Notes: generated from the sequence alone by a model not told the origin. Positions 9,256 to 18,690 are shown, counted from the first letter of the stretch. The stretch: 64,000 nt of DNA from Planctomycetota bacterium (GCA_022600195.1 JAHZKX010000064.1:1-64000); one strand, 5' to 3'. Made by a program: numbers and translations.

Positions 9256-11082
9256 ATGAACACCGAACAGAAACCTGATCCACCTGAAAACGATCAGCTA
9301 TTACAGGTAAGTGACTCAGCTCAAGGCATGCCTGCTGACTTCGAAACCGTTTCCGATTCACTCAATCCGGACTCTTCACTGGGCAATACAGTGAAAATGA
9401 CTGGTTTATCTACACAATTTCAGGCAGGACAAAAGCTTGGAAAGTATGAAATCCTGGCCAAACTCGGGCAAGGAGGTATGGGAACGGTATTTCTGGGATT
9501 CGATCCCATGATTGAACGGGAAGTAGCCATCAAGGTTCTCCCAACAGAAATCGCTACCGATCCAATCATTCTCGATAGGTTTCTGGCAGAAGCAAAAGCA
9601 ATTGGAAAGCTGAGCCACCCGCATGTCGTTTCCGTATTTGACATAGGACAGCACGAAAACCTCTACTATATCGTTATGGAACTTTTAAAAGGGGGAAGCC
9701 TTGCAGAACTGATTATTAAAGAGGGCGCTCTGCCCTGGGAAGAGGCTTCCCGAATGATTGCCGAAGCTGCTGACGGACTCGCTGCAGCGCATGCAGCTGG
9801 TCTCGTGCATCGAGATATTAAACCAGATAACTTAATGCTGACTCAAGACCGTTCGGTAAAAGTTGTCGATTTCGGTCTCTCCAAATTGCTCGATGCAGCG
9901 AATGATACTCGTGATGCAAAAACGAAGGTGGGCCAAATTCTGGGGACTCCACAGTTCATGAGCCCGGAACAATTCCAGGGGCAGGATCTTGATTCGCGAT
10001 CAGACATATATAGCTTGGGAGCAACATACTACAGTTTATTAACCGGTAAATTACCCTACGAGAAATGCAGGTCAATCTCACAGGTCATGTATGCTCATCT
10101 CGAACAGGTTCCTCCCGATCCGTCGCAAATCATCAGCCCTTTACCCAACATGTGTAAGATGATTATTGATCACGCCATGGCAAAATCATCGAAATCTCGC
10201 TATCAGGATATGCAATTGATGTCTCTTGACTTGCAGAGTTTACGAGACAATAGTTCTGAAAATCCCACCGTTATTATAAACAAAGAACAGAGCGAAGAGT
10301 ATCGACCTTTGAATTCCGTGGTGATTGTGGAACCATCGAAAATGCAATCAATGATTCTGATGGATGCGCTTACCAAATCCGGTATCACAACAATTCATGT
10401 TTGCCGGACAGTAGCCGCTGCTTTAGATCAAATCGACATTGATATTCCTGATCTTGTAATTACTTCGCTGCAACTTCCCGACAAAAATGGAATTGAGTTA
10501 ATTTCTGATCTGCGTCAAAACCCTCTTCTCCAGAAAACGATGCTCATTTTAAACTCCACTGATTTTGCCATTGAGCAGTTGGTGGAGGCGGATCAATGTG
10601 GCCCTGTCGCGCTCGTTTCCAAAAAAACCAAAGCCACCGAGATACTACAGGCAATCCATGCCTGCACTTTCTTCGAGATACCACATAATTTGTTACTAAA
10701 CTCGATTCAGCCAGCGGGTATCAGAACTTTGATCGTCAGTGACTCAGAAAGAATTCCCAAATCCATTGCCAATCAGATCCGCAGACTTGAACTGGTTGAC
10801 GTACAGGTAACATCATTTGGAGAAATGGCATCCGGGTCATTTTCCGCAGACTCATACGACTTAATGCTTGTTTTACGTATGGCAGGCGATGTTGCGCAGG
10901 ATTCACTGCTCTATGCCAATTTATTGTCACAAAACCAGATCGACCCAAAAGTTGAAGCCGCCGTTCAAGTTAATCGCGAAAAAATGACGTTACGCGCCGT
11001 TCACCAGCATGGTTTCACTGCAATTACAAGCTGTCCATTCAGTGACACTCGGCTGAAAAGGCTGCTACAACTCTGCTACTGA
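9256..11082 (+). CDS. Hanks-type Ser/Thr kinase fused to two degenerate receiver domains
   Basis: The 608-residue cytoplasmic protein has a complete Ser/Thr kinase domain (about 64-330): glycine loop GQGGMG, ATP-binding Lys93 in VAIKVL, catalytic HRDIKPDN (Asp187), DFG (205-207) and SPEQF. Two CheY-like domains follow. In the first (353-470) the strand-3 position that normally holds the phospho-acceptor Asp is Ser404 in DLVITSLQLPDKNG. In the second (489-605) it is Leu in YDLMLVLRMAG. Both are therefore probably pseudo-receivers that bind partners rather than accept phosphate. An in-frame GTG directly precedes the chosen ATG. It is the first gene before cheW and the rest of the chemosensory operon, separated from cheW by 171 bp with a palindrome and a folded leader. 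No membrane segment is present. Confidence 0.88.
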   Translation: MNTEQKPDPPENDQLLQVSDSAQGMPADFETVSDSLNPDSSLGNTVKMTGLSTQFQAGQKLGKYEILAKLGQGGMGTVFLGFDPMIEREVAIKVLPTEIATDPIILDRFLAEAKAIGKLSHPHVVSVFDIGQHENLYYIVMELLKGGSLAELIIKEGALPWEEASRMIAEAADGLAAAHAAGLVHRDIKPDNLMLTQDRSVKVVDFGLSKLLDAANDTRDAKTKVGQILGTPQFMSPEQFQGQDLDSRSDIYSLGATYYSLLTGKLPYEKCRSISQVMYAHLEQVPPDPSQIISPLPNMCKMIIDHAMAKSSKSRYQDMQLMSLDLQSLRDNSSENPTVIINKEQSEEYRPLNSVVIVEPSKMQSMILMDALTKSGITTIHVCRTVAAALDQIDIDIPDLVITSLQLPDKNGIELISDLRQNPLLQKTMLILNSTDFAIEQLVEADQCGPVALVSKKTKATEILQAIHACTFFEIPHNLLLNSIQPAGIRTLIVSDSERIPKSIANQIRRLELVDVQVTSFGEMASGSFSADSYDLMLVLRMAGDVAQDSLLYANLLSQNQIDPKVEAAVQVNREKMTLRAVHQHGFTAITSCPFSDTRLKRLLQLCY

Positions 11083-11087
11083 AAGCA

Positions 11088-11113
11088 CTAGTAGAGGACA
11101 ATTGTCTTACTAG
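11088..11113. promoter_or_regulatory. 26-bp near-perfect palindrome
   Basis: CTAGTA and TACTAG flank a central GACAATTGTC, giving an almost fully self-complementary 26-bp site just after the kinase stop. No T-run follows, so it is more like a protein-binding operator or mRNA-processing hairpin than a terminator. Confidence 0.4.
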
Positions 11114-11178
11114 GGAATACCCGGTCTTCGATATCGGATTGTTTCAGTTCGTCGTTGACTCGAATAGGCTTAGATGCC

Positions 11179-11244
11179 AATAATAAAAATAGGTAAACTG
11201 GGACGCCCAGGGACACCTGTCCATTTTACTACCTATCTATTATT
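11179..11244 (+). promoter_or_regulatory. Folded 5' leader of cheW (three-way junction)
   Basis: An outer helix of two seven-pair blocks, AATAATA/TATTATT (11179-11185 with 11238-11244) and ATAGGTA/TACCTAT (11189-11195 with 11230-11236), encloses two adjoining perfect hairpins. These are CTGGG-ACG-CCCAG (11198-11210) and GGACA-CC-TGTCC (11211-11222). The structure ends nine bases before the cheW ATG. It does not match the riboswitch consensus patterns I know. The first hairpin has an ACG loop as in guanidine-II hairpins, but the second does not. Control of cheW translation or mRNA processing is inferred. Confidence 0.5.
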
Positions 11245-11253
11245 GAAAGTCCC

Positions 11254-11781
11254 ATGACAGATCCAGTCAGGAATCCTGTAGAGAGCGCCAAGTCTGAAAC
11301 TCAGGCGAAAAATGCGTTTCAATTTGTTGGATTTCAATTGGAAGACCAGCACTTCGCATTTCGAATCGAATGCATTCAAGAAATCATCGACCTCGATCAT
11401 GTCACCAGAATACCACAAGTACCTGAATATGTAGAAGGAGTCAGCAATCTTCGAGGTTCAATAATACCCATTATCAATTTACATATACTATTCAGTCTGA
11501 AACCAAAGTCGATTGGTAAAGAAACACGAACTATTGTCTTAAATGTAGGCGACAGAACAATCGGATGCATGGTAGACCAAGTATCTCAGGTCATCAAAAT
11601 TCATGAAGATGACATTCAACCAGCACCTGCTGCAGTTACTTCAAATGAAATTCATTATATCACTGGTTTAGCAAAACATAATGATTCGCTGATTATCTTG
11701 CTGGATAGTGATTTACTGCTCGACCCAGAACAATTGGCGCGAGTGCGCCACGCTGTCTTGCAAGATGCAGATTCACTGTGA
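11254..11781 (+). CDS. cheW: Chemotaxis coupling protein CheW
   Basis: The 175-residue protein is a single CheW (SH3-like) domain from about residue 25 to 165. Typical elements are FQLEDQHFAFRIECIQEIIDLDHVTRIPQ, the GVSNLRGSIIPIINL signature, and GCMVDQVSQVIKI. CheW bridges the methyl-accepting receptor and the CheA kinase in cytoplasmic signalling arrays. The N-terminal 24 residues are extra and polar. The ATG lacks a strong Shine-Dalgarno site but directly follows a folded leader. The gene is followed after 41 bp by its likely receptor partner. Confidence 0.95.
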   Translation: MTDPVRNPVESAKSETQAKNAFQFVGFQLEDQHFAFRIECIQEIIDLDHVTRIPQVPEYVEGVSNLRGSIIPIINLHILFSLKPKSIGKETRTIVLNVGDRTIGCMVDQVSQVIKIHEDDIQPAPAAVTSNEIHYITGLAKHNDSLIILLDSDLLLDPEQLARVRHAVLQDADSL

Positions 11782-11822
11782 TTTATCAACAGAGATTTAA
11801 CCTAAAATACGAAACGTAAATT

Positions 11823-13793
11823 ATGGCTACTTCAACCAAACAAAAAACATCAAAAACAAAGAATAAGAAGGCACAATCGGCAAAAAAGAAAACTGCCGCC
11901 CGTAATGCAGAACTGGCGTTGTGCAAATCAATCAGTGACTGCCTGCCGGTAAGTATCATGGTTGCGGATTCGGATTTAATCATCAAATACATGAATCCGT
12001 CTTCCTTTGCACTACTTAAAAATCTGGAGCCGTTCCTACCCTGCAAACTTAACGAAGTTATTGGCAACTCTCTGGATATTTTCTTTGAAGATTCAGAACA
12101 CCCACTCCAGATACTGACAGACCAGGATCATCTCCCCAGCCAGTTAGATATCAAGCTGGGAGACCAAACACTTGCTTTCCTTGCGACTGCTGCCTTTGAT
12201 ACAAAAGGGGATTTCCTGGGACCCGTCATTACCTGGGAGATCGTAACGAAAAAACGACGTATCGAAAATGATATTGCAGGTCAACTCGCGGCTATCAGCA
12301 AAGCACAGGCAATCATCGAATTCAAACTTGATGGAACCATCATTAAAGCTAACGATAATTTTTTAGACACGATGGGCTATTCCCTGGAAGAGGTACAGGG
12401 ACACCACCATCGCATGTTTGTCATACCAGAATATGCTGCAAGCACTGAGTATAAGGATTTCTGGAGTCAATTGAATCAGGGTAAGTATTTGTCAGGTGAA
12501 TATCGTCGTGTTGGCAAAGACGGGAAGGATATCTGGATACAAGGTTCATATAACCCCATTTTTGACCAGAATGGTCAACCCTTTAAAGTAGTCAAGTACG
12601 CCACCGACATCACTGACCGTAAACAGGATGCTGCTGAAAACACCAGTCAGATGGAAGCCATCTGCAAAACTCAGGCAGTGATCGAGTTTCAACTCGATGG
12701 TACTATTATTAACGCCAATGACTTGTTTTTGAAAACCATGGGGTATTCCCTGGAGGAAGTCCAAGGCCATCACCACCGTATGTTTGTCGAACCGGATTAT
12801 GCAAAAAGTGATGAATATCACGATTTCTGGGCGAAATTGAATCGTGGTGAGTACGTTTCAGGCGAGTACCGACGCGTTGGTAAAAATGGAAAGGATGTCT
12901 GGATTCAGGGTTCATATAATCCGATCTTGGATATGGATGGAAACCCTTTCAAAGTTGTCAAGTATGCCACAGACGTTACACAGCGAGTAGAATTACAGCG
13001 GACGACAGCAGAACATCATGCCAGGACACAAGAGCTGATTGAACAGGTAATCGAAAGCGCAAATCAATTTGCTGAAGGAGCAAAAATGATTGCTGAAAGC
13101 AGCGCCAACCTGAGTGATGGGGCACAGACTCAGTCAGCAACCGTGGAAGAAATGACCGCGTCGATCAATGAATTAACCAGTGCCATTCAAGTGATTTCGA
13201 AACGAGCTTCTGAATCAAAAGCACAAGCTGAGAAAACGGTCTGTATGGCGAAAGACGGAGGCGAATCTGTCGATGAAGCAATTAAAGCTATGCGGCTCAT
13301 TGAAAAATCGAGCGGACAAATCAATGATATTATTCAGGTAATCAGTGAAATTGCCAGCCAGACAAATCTATTGGCCTTGAATGCAGCCATTGAAGCAGCA
13401 AGAGCAGGTGAACATGGTCTCGGATTTAATGTGGTCGCAGAAGAAGTACGAAAGCTGGCAGAACGCTCGAGCGAGGCGGCAAAAGAGATCACACATTTGA
13501 TCAAAGAATCATCACAGCGAGTTTCAGAAGGCGCACAGCTGTCCGAAAAAGTTAGCGAATCTCTTTTAGCTATCATTGATGCCGTTGACCAAACTGCAAC
13601 CGGGATCACTGAAATAGCGACGCAGACGGAAACACAATCTGTCAGCGCGGAACAAACACACTCAGCGATTGAATCCGTTTCCGAAACAACCGAGTCAAAT
13701 GCAGCGAGTGCAGAGGAGTTAGCGGCAAGTGCAGAACAACTGGGAGCCCAGGCTGCCAACCTGCAAGAACTCGTTTCACGCTTTACCAATTAA
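11823..13793 (+). CDS. Soluble methyl-accepting chemoreceptor with PAS domains
   Basis: The 656-residue protein has no membrane segment. A Lys-rich N-terminus (1-28) leads into one divergent PAS-like domain (about 35-145). Two nearly identical PAS domains follow (about 158-268 and 280-390), both carrying [16 protein letters not shown] and WIQGSYNPI. The C-terminal signalling domain (about 400-656) contains the receptor hairpin tip around [21 protein letters not shown] and Gln/Glu-rich methylation helices. It should sense a cytoplasmic signal such as redox state or a cofactor and control CheA through CheW. The PAS pair is a recent internal duplication. Being the only receptor in the operon, it is the likely dedicated input. 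Confidence 0.93.
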   Translation: MATSTKQKTSKTKNKKAQSAKKKTAARNAELALCKSISDCLPVSIMVADSDLIIKYMNPSSFALLKNLEPFLPCKLNEVIGNSLDIFFEDSEHPLQILTDQDHLPSQLDIKLGDQTLAFLATAAFDTKGDFLGPVITWEIVTKKRRIENDIAGQLAAISKAQAIIEFKLDGTIIKANDNFLDTMGYSLEEVQGHHHRMFVIPEYAASTEYKDFWSQLNQGKYLSGEYRRVGKDGKDIWIQGSYNPIFDQNGQPFKVVKYATDITDRKQDAAENTSQMEAICKTQAVIEFQLDGTIINANDLFLKTMGYSLEEVQGHHHRMFVEPDYAKSDEYHDFWAKLNRGEYVSGEYRRVGKNGKDVWIQGSYNPILDMDGNPFKVVKYATDVTQRVELQRTTAEHHARTQELIEQVIESANQFAEGAKMIAESSANLSDGAQTQSATVEEMTASINELTSAIQVISKRASESKAQAEKTVCMAKDGGESVDEAIKAMRLIEKSSGQINDIIQVISEIASQTNLLALNAAIEAARAGEHGLGFNVVAEEVRKLAERSSEAAKEITHLIKESSQRVSEGAQLSEKVSESLLAIIDAVDQTATGITEIATQTETQSVSAEQTHSAIESVSETTESNAASAEELAASAEQLGAQAANLQELVSRFTN

Positions 13794-13874
13794 ATCGTTT
13801 ACCAGCCTCAAACAATCACGCTGCACTTGTACCAGAAAGTTTTTTTAGGACCTGTTTGTGATGGAGCGTTCATC

Positions 13875-14717
13875 GTGAATCTTCTGGAGCTAAGTATAGA
13901 AGAATTTACTGCTTTCCAGGAGTTCATTTATAAAACCAGTGGCATTCACGTCTCTGAGAGAAAACGTATTCTTTTAAGCAATCGAATCCGAACCCGCTTA
14001 AAAGAATGTGACATCGACGATTTTGGGGCATACTTTAAATTTCTTACATCCATTAAGGGCCAAAGAGAGCAGAAACATTTTTTAAATGTAGTAACGACGC
14101 ATGAATCGTTTTTCTTTCGAACAAACAAACATTTCGACTGGTTTCGAAACCATTTCATTTCAGACATTGTTATAAATGCGGGTAAGAATACACATGCCAA
14201 ACAAATTCGTGTTTGGTCAGCAGCTTGTAGCACAGGTGAAGAAGCATACTCCTTAGCCATCTGTCTGGCTGACCAGAAACTGAAACTGAGAGACTGGAAA
14301 ACAAATATTCTTGCAACCGACATCAGCGAACAGGCTCTCTCGACGGCTCGCGAAGGAATTTATAACGAGCGAGACATTGATGCAGTCAACGAGAAACAAC
14401 GACGTCGATATTTTTCTCCAGTCCATGAAAGTCAACTCTGGAAAACAAAACCCGTTCTCAAAGAATTGATCGAGTTTAAACAACATAACCTGATGCAGCC
14501 AATCAAACCACGACAGTTCGACTGTATCTTTATCTGTAATGTCCTGATCTACTTTGACAAACTTTCAAAACAGATTGTAGTTAATAACCTGATTGATTCT
14601 CTCGCGCCCGGCGGTTACCTGGTAACAGGCCCATCCGAAGGAATTTATATGATGCTAGGCGACCTCAAGAAACACTCAACATTTCTGTACCAGAAACAGA
14701 CCGAACCTTCAAATTAA
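13875..14717 (+). CDS. cheR: Chemoreceptor methyltransferase CheR
   Basis: The 280-residue protein has the all-alpha CheR N-terminal domain (about 5-75; EFTAFQEFIYKTSGIHVSE) and the SAM-dependent methyltransferase domain. The latter shows RVWSAACSTGEEAYSLA for SAM binding, TDISEQALSTAREGIY, and CNVLIYFD. It methylates glutamates of the receptor for adaptation. The frame stays open back to a TTG at 13827, but the GTG at 13875 has GGAG eight bases upstream and gives the normal family length, so it was chosen. Confidence 0.94.
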   Translation: MNLLELSIEEFTAFQEFIYKTSGIHVSERKRILLSNRIRTRLKECDIDDFGAYFKFLTSIKGQREQKHFLNVVTTHESFFFRTNKHFDWFRNHFISDIVINAGKNTHAKQIRVWSAACSTGEEAYSLAICLADQKLKLRDWKTNILATDISEQALSTAREGIYNERDIDAVNEKQRRRYFSPVHESQLWKTKPVLKELIEFKQHNLMQPIKPRQFDCIFICNVLIYFDKLSKQIVVNNLIDSLAPGGYLVTGPSEGIYMMLGDLKKHSTFLYQKQTEPSN

Positions 14718-14774
14718 TCCAAACGACCATAGTCATATTCCTACAATTCCTGACATCGACATCACACAAGAACC

Positions 14775-17144
14775 ATGCCAGATCCACCACAACATCCCGA
14801 GAATGAAAACATGCCAGACGACATGTTGAATTATCTGCGGATCTTCATCGAAGAAACTGATGAAGAACTGGATGCACTCGTCAAATCACTCTTAATTTTG
14901 GAACAGGACCCGGCTAATTCCAACTCTCTCAATGAAGCGTTTCGGCTATTGCATTCACTTAAAGGTTCATCCGGTATGCTGGGATTCCTTGGAATCAGCG
15001 AACTGGCACATCAACTGGAAAGTCGATTTGAACTTTTTCGCTCAGGCCAAAAGCAGCTCGACCAGGACACAATCAGTTTCATTCTGGAATGCATAGATTT
15101 TCTGCGTTTATTCAATTCGAGTTTACGCGAAGGAAAAACGGCAAATGAAGACTGCACCCATCTCATACAACGCTTGAAACTGGATAGCGCCAGTATTGCA
15201 AAGCACCCCACTGCCGAGTCTTCTTCTAATATCGGCAAAAGTGATTCTGAAACCGATTCACCAATAAATAATTTTAACCAACTGCTCCTGGTAGATGCTG
15301 GTTACCTTGTCCGAATCACATTCGAGAAAAATCTACAACTTGCCGATCTGAAAGCACGCTTGATTTTAGCGCGACTTTCGAATATCGGTGAAATCATCAC
15401 ATCATCTCCGTCGATTGAAGATATTGACAGTTTCGAGGACCTGCCACAATTTGTAGTCGTTCTCAAAACCGATTGTGACCAGAATGAAGTGCGTGATATT
15501 TCAAATGTTGATGGTGTTGAATCTGTATATTTAGAAGCGAAGTCAAAAATACAACATCATGCCAATGATCTGCCCCCACTACAGTCAGTTGCAGCAGATG
15601 ATTCTATGGCACAGCACACCGAACAAATCTCGTTTCCCAATGAAACACCAACAATCCTGACGGATTCTGATAAACAAACACCCCCTTCCCTTACCATCAA
15701 CGATTTTCCCATCCAGCCTCCCGCCAGTTCGCAATCACGCAATGTTGCCGAAACAGTTCGTGTGGACATTGATCGACTGGACCATTTGATGAACCTTACC
15801 GGCGAACTCGTGATGACCAAGGCACAGTTCATGCAACTCACAGGCCAGATCAACTCTGTGTTGAGAAATACTGGCTCTCCCAGCAGCTTGAAAGAACTCT
15901 CTGAACGCATGCGGTTCACATTGCAGAAGCTTCAAAAACACTCACTGAACGAGTCAAGAACGGAACAAGATAGAGATCATCTACACCAAACTCTAGCAGA
16001 GGAACTCTCCGAACTCGAAGACCAGTCATTGCAATGGAACGAAGGACTGCACCTTTTGCCACGCATTGTGAATGCCATTGATCAACTCAATCGCGTTTCC
16101 GACAGCCTGCAACAGGTAGTATTACAGACTCGAATGGTACCAGTTGAACCACTCTTTAACCGTTTTAACCGGGTGATTCGAGACCTGTCTATCGAACGTA
16201 AAATCCAGGTCAAATTTGTGATAAAAGGAGAAAATACGGAACTGGATAAACGCATGATTGATGAGTTAGGTGATCCGCTTCTTCACCTCATTCGTAACTC
16301 ACTTGACCATGGACTTGAAAAGACTGAAGAGCGTAAAAAAAAGGGAAAACCAGAACTGGGAACCATAGTACTGGAAGCCTCGCAAAGCGGCAATAATGTT
16401 TTTATCACCGTGGAAGATGATGGCGCCGGAATTAATGTCGAAAGAATCAAAAAGCAGATCCGCAACCGTCGATTGGCCAATAAAACAGAACTCAACGAGA
16501 TGGCTGATCAGCAAATCATTGAATACATCTGGCATCCGGGCTTCAGTACAGCTGAAAAAATCACTGACATTTCGGGACGTGGAGTTGGCATGGATATCGT
16601 CAAGAGCCGAATTGCGGATCTTAATGGAACGGTTGAAGTAAAATCCAGTCCAGGCCAGGGAACACTTTTTAAAATTCGACTGCCTTTAACCCTGGCAATC
16701 ATTCGTTGTTTGCTGGTTAGGTTTCGAAATGGAATATTCTCGATTCCCATTGATAAAGTGCGGGAAATTGTCTCGGTATCTCTAGACGAAATCTATACAG
16801 TACAAAACCACAAGACAATTGACGTACGAGGAGAATTTATCTCGCTTTCCTCAATGTCAGATATCTTTGAATGGAATCAATTCGATGCGCAATGCTCAGA
16901 CAGCGAAACCAAACCACAAAACCTGAACGTGGTCATTCTTCAATCAGGAGAAAATACTCTGGGGATAAGTGTTGATGAATTACTGGGAAGAGATGATATT
17001 GTACTCAAGTCATTATCAGATAATTATGCCAGTGTCCGTGGATTATCAGGAGCCAGTGTAATGGGAGACGGGTCAATCTGCCTCATGCTTGATACAAACG
17101 AGATTTTGGATATGTCCCTGGAGAATCCGGGATCAGCCTTATAA
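14775..17144 (+). CDS. cheA: Chemotaxis histidine kinase CheA
   Basis: The 789-residue protein has the full CheA layout. An HPt (P1) domain carries phospho-acceptor His60 in LLHSLKGSSGMLGF. A P2-like domain (about 170-260) has YLVRITFEKNLQLADLKARL. The P3 dimerisation helices begin at VRVDIDRLDHLMNLTGELV. The P4 ATPase has HLIRNSLDHGLE, VEDDGAGIN and GRGVGMDIV. The C-terminal CheW-like P5 domain starts near IRCLLVRFRNGIFSIPI. No receiver is fused. It is the central kinase, phosphorylating CheY and CheB on receptor input. The gene starts 57 bp after cheR and is followed directly by cheC. Confidence 0.96.
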   Translation: MPDPPQHPENENMPDDMLNYLRIFIEETDEELDALVKSLLILEQDPANSNSLNEAFRLLHSLKGSSGMLGFLGISELAHQLESRFELFRSGQKQLDQDTISFILECIDFLRLFNSSLREGKTANEDCTHLIQRLKLDSASIAKHPTAESSSNIGKSDSETDSPINNFNQLLLVDAGYLVRITFEKNLQLADLKARLILARLSNIGEIITSSPSIEDIDSFEDLPQFVVVLKTDCDQNEVRDISNVDGVESVYLEAKSKIQHHANDLPPLQSVAADDSMAQHTEQISFPNETPTILTDSDKQTPPSLTINDFPIQPPASSQSRNVAETVRVDIDRLDHLMNLTGELVMTKAQFMQLTGQINSVLRNTGSPSSLKELSERMRFTLQKLQKHSLNESRTEQDRDHLHQTLAEELSELEDQSLQWNEGLHLLPRIVNAIDQLNRVSDSLQQVVLQTRMVPVEPLFNRFNRVIRDLSIERKIQVKFVIKGENTELDKRMIDELGDPLLHLIRNSLDHGLEKTEERKKKGKPELGTIVLEASQSGNNVFITVEDDGAGINVERIKKQIRNRRLANKTELNEMADQQIIEYIWHPGFSTAEKITDISGRGVGMDIVKSRIADLNGTVEVKSSPGQGTLFKIRLPLTLAIIRCLLVRFRNGIFSIPIDKVREIVSVSLDEIYTVQNHKTIDVRGEFISLSSMSDIFEWNQFDAQCSDSETKPQNLNVVILQSGENTLGISVDELLGRDDIVLKSLSDNYASVRGLSGASVMGDGSICLMLDTNEILDMSLENPGSAL

Positions 17145-17171
17145 ATTTCAGTGAATCTAATGGAGTGTACG

Positions 17172-17810
17172 GTGGAGGAATCAGCGATCCAGTTCACAAA
17201 AGCACAATTAAAATCTCTAGAAAACTACTTTACGGCCAGCGCAACCAATGCTTCAGATGCAATGTCACGATGGTTATCCGTTAATTCTCTAATCACGATA
17301 GAATCGTTCAGACAGCTCCCACTCGAAGACGCTGCAGGAATCATGGGTGACTCAGAACAACCCCTCTGTTTTTGTACTATGGAAATCATGGGAACACTGA
17401 CCGGAATGATTGTCCTCGCCTTTAACGATGAAGATGGACTGTCACTTTCGGATCAATTACTCAACCGCCGTGTCGGGACAGCTCTTGAATGGAGTGATAT
17501 TGAACAATCTGCCGCACTCGAATCAACAAATATTATCTGTACCGCTTTCCTGAATACACTTTCTACCCAGTTCCCCAACCAGGAATCGATCACTATGATT
17601 CCTTCACCACCTGTATTCAGCCGTGACTTCGCCGAGAGTCAACTTGAAGCTTTATTTCTCGATCAAGCCATTGATGCAAATGAGATTTTTCTGGTACAAA
17701 CCAGTTTCCGACTTGATAATGAATCACTCAATTGGACATTACTGTTTGTTCCTGATATGCAATCACTTGCATTCCTTCGTGATATCTTGCCAGAATCAGA
17801 TGAATCATAG
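17172..17810 (+). CDS. cheC: CheC-like CheY-P phosphatase
   Basis: The product has about 212 residues. It carries one recognisable CheC/FliY-type helix with the active-site pattern E-x-x-N, ALESTNIICTAFLNTLS, and hydrophobic strands such as GTLTGMIVLAF. The usual second E-x-x-N helix is less clear near the N-terminus (ASATNASDAMSRWLS lacks the Glu). CheC dephosphorylates CheY-P and binds CheD, which fits the adjacent cheD gene. The frame can start at GTG 17151 or ATG 17160. GTG 17172 was preferred because GGAG lies six bases upstream and the resulting start (MEESAIQFTKAQLKSL) resembles the family. Confidence 0.72.
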   Translation: MEESAIQFTKAQLKSLENYFTASATNASDAMSRWLSVNSLITIESFRQLPLEDAAGIMGDSEQPLCFCTMEIMGTLTGMIVLAFNDEDGLSLSDQLLNRRVGTALEWSDIEQSAALESTNIICTAFLNTLSTQFPNQESITMIPSPPVFSRDFAESQLEALFLDQAIDANEIFLVQTSFRLDNESLNWTLLFVPDMQSLAFLRDILPESDES

Positions 17811-17820
17811 GGAATCCTCA

Positions 17821-18309
17821 ATGACTAAGAATGCTGGCAATCACTCCCTGATGAGATCAGTCCGGATAGGCGAAATCGTCACAGGAATCGGAAGCGAGCC
17901 CATCAAAACTGTCCTGGGATCATGTATCGGTCTGGCAATATTTGATTGCAGCAATAACGTAGGAGGTCTGGCTCATATCCTACTCCCCACTTCGCAAGGG
18001 CATCAAGGGCCACTAGGCAAATTTGTCGATACAGCAGTACCCGAGCTGATACGAAAAATTGAAGAACTAAATGGTAAAGCCAGTAAACTTTCAGCAAAGA
18101 TTGCAGGCGGTGCCAATATGCTGAAATCTTCTTCAAGCAACAGTATCGGAGAACGAAATATCGAATCGACCATAGAGACCTTAAAGTTATATCAAATCCC
18201 CATTCTGGCCAGCCATTGTGGCCAGGAATTTGGAAGACGCATGACATTTTTTCCCGGAACGGGCCGCGTTTATATTGATGTTGTGGGTAGTCAAACGATT
18301 GAGATCTAA
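17821..18309 (+). CDS. cheD: Chemoreceptor glutamine deamidase CheD
   Basis: The 162-residue protein matches CheD in length and motifs. GSCIGLAIFD holds the catalytic Cys, GLAHILLP holds the catalytic His, and KIAGGANML is the third conserved block. CheD deamidates receptor glutamines to glutamates and is inhibited or recruited by CheC, whose gene is directly upstream. An open frame extends upstream into cheC, but the ATG at 17821 gives the normal length. Confidence 0.95.
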   Translation: MTKNAGNHSLMRSVRIGEIVTGIGSEPIKTVLGSCIGLAIFDCSNNVGGLAHILLPTSQGHQGPLGKFVDTAVPELIRKIEELNGKASKLSAKIAGGANMLKSSSSNSIGERNIESTIETLKLYQIPILASHCGQEFGRRMTFFPGTGRVYIDVVGSQTIEI

Positions 18310-18323
18310 GGGAGACGAATACA

Positions 18324-18686
18324 ATGAATCGATTGCTGATTGTTGATGACGCACTCATCATGAGGATGAAAATCAAAGAAATCGCCGTCCAGGCAGGCTG
18401 GACAGTAGTTGCAGAAGCGACTAACGGCGAGGAAGCCATCGCGCTCTATGAAAAACATCTGCCTGAACTTGTCACGCTCGATATGATTATGCCAAAGATG
18501 GACGGATTGATGGCATTGAAAACAATCCGTGATTACAACCCGCAGGCACAGGTCGTTATGGTGAGTGCGGTTGACCAGAAAGAGAAATTGAAAGACTGCA
18601 TTATGAACGGTGCAATGGACTTCATTGTGAAACCATTTGACTCTGATCGTCTGCTTGCTTTTTTTGAGCGATATCGAAAGGACTAA
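18324..18686 (+). CDS. cheY: Response regulator CheY
   Basis: The 120-residue protein is a stand-alone receiver domain with acidic pair Asp8-Asp9, phospho-acceptor Asp53 in LVTLDMIMPKMDG, a switch Ser in MVSAV, and the conserved Lys in IVKPF. It is the diffusible output of CheA. A good ribosome site (AAGGGAGA) precedes the ATG. No flagellar motor gene is nearby, so the output target is unknown and may be a pilus or a non-motility process. Confidence 0.95.
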   Translation: MNRLLIVDDALIMRMKIKEIAVQAGWTVVAEATNGEEAIALYEKHLPELVTLDMIMPKMDGLMALKTIRDYNPQAQVVMVSAVDQKEKLKDCIMNGAMDFIVKPFDSDRLLAFFERYRKD

Positions 18687-18690
18687 TGCT

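Noticed and set aside
11198-11222. Guanidine-II (mini-ykkC) riboswitch
   Set aside because: The first hairpin has an ACG loop, but the second loop is CC and the paired ACGR tetraloops of the class are missing.
13334-13789. Long reverse ORF opposite the receptor signalling domain
   Set aside because: It is a shadow of the Ala/Glu-rich heptad coding sequence of the chemoreceptor.
17903-18439. 178-codon reverse ORF across cheD and cheY
   Set aside because: The opposite strand carries clear cheD and cheY; this frame has no coherent domain.
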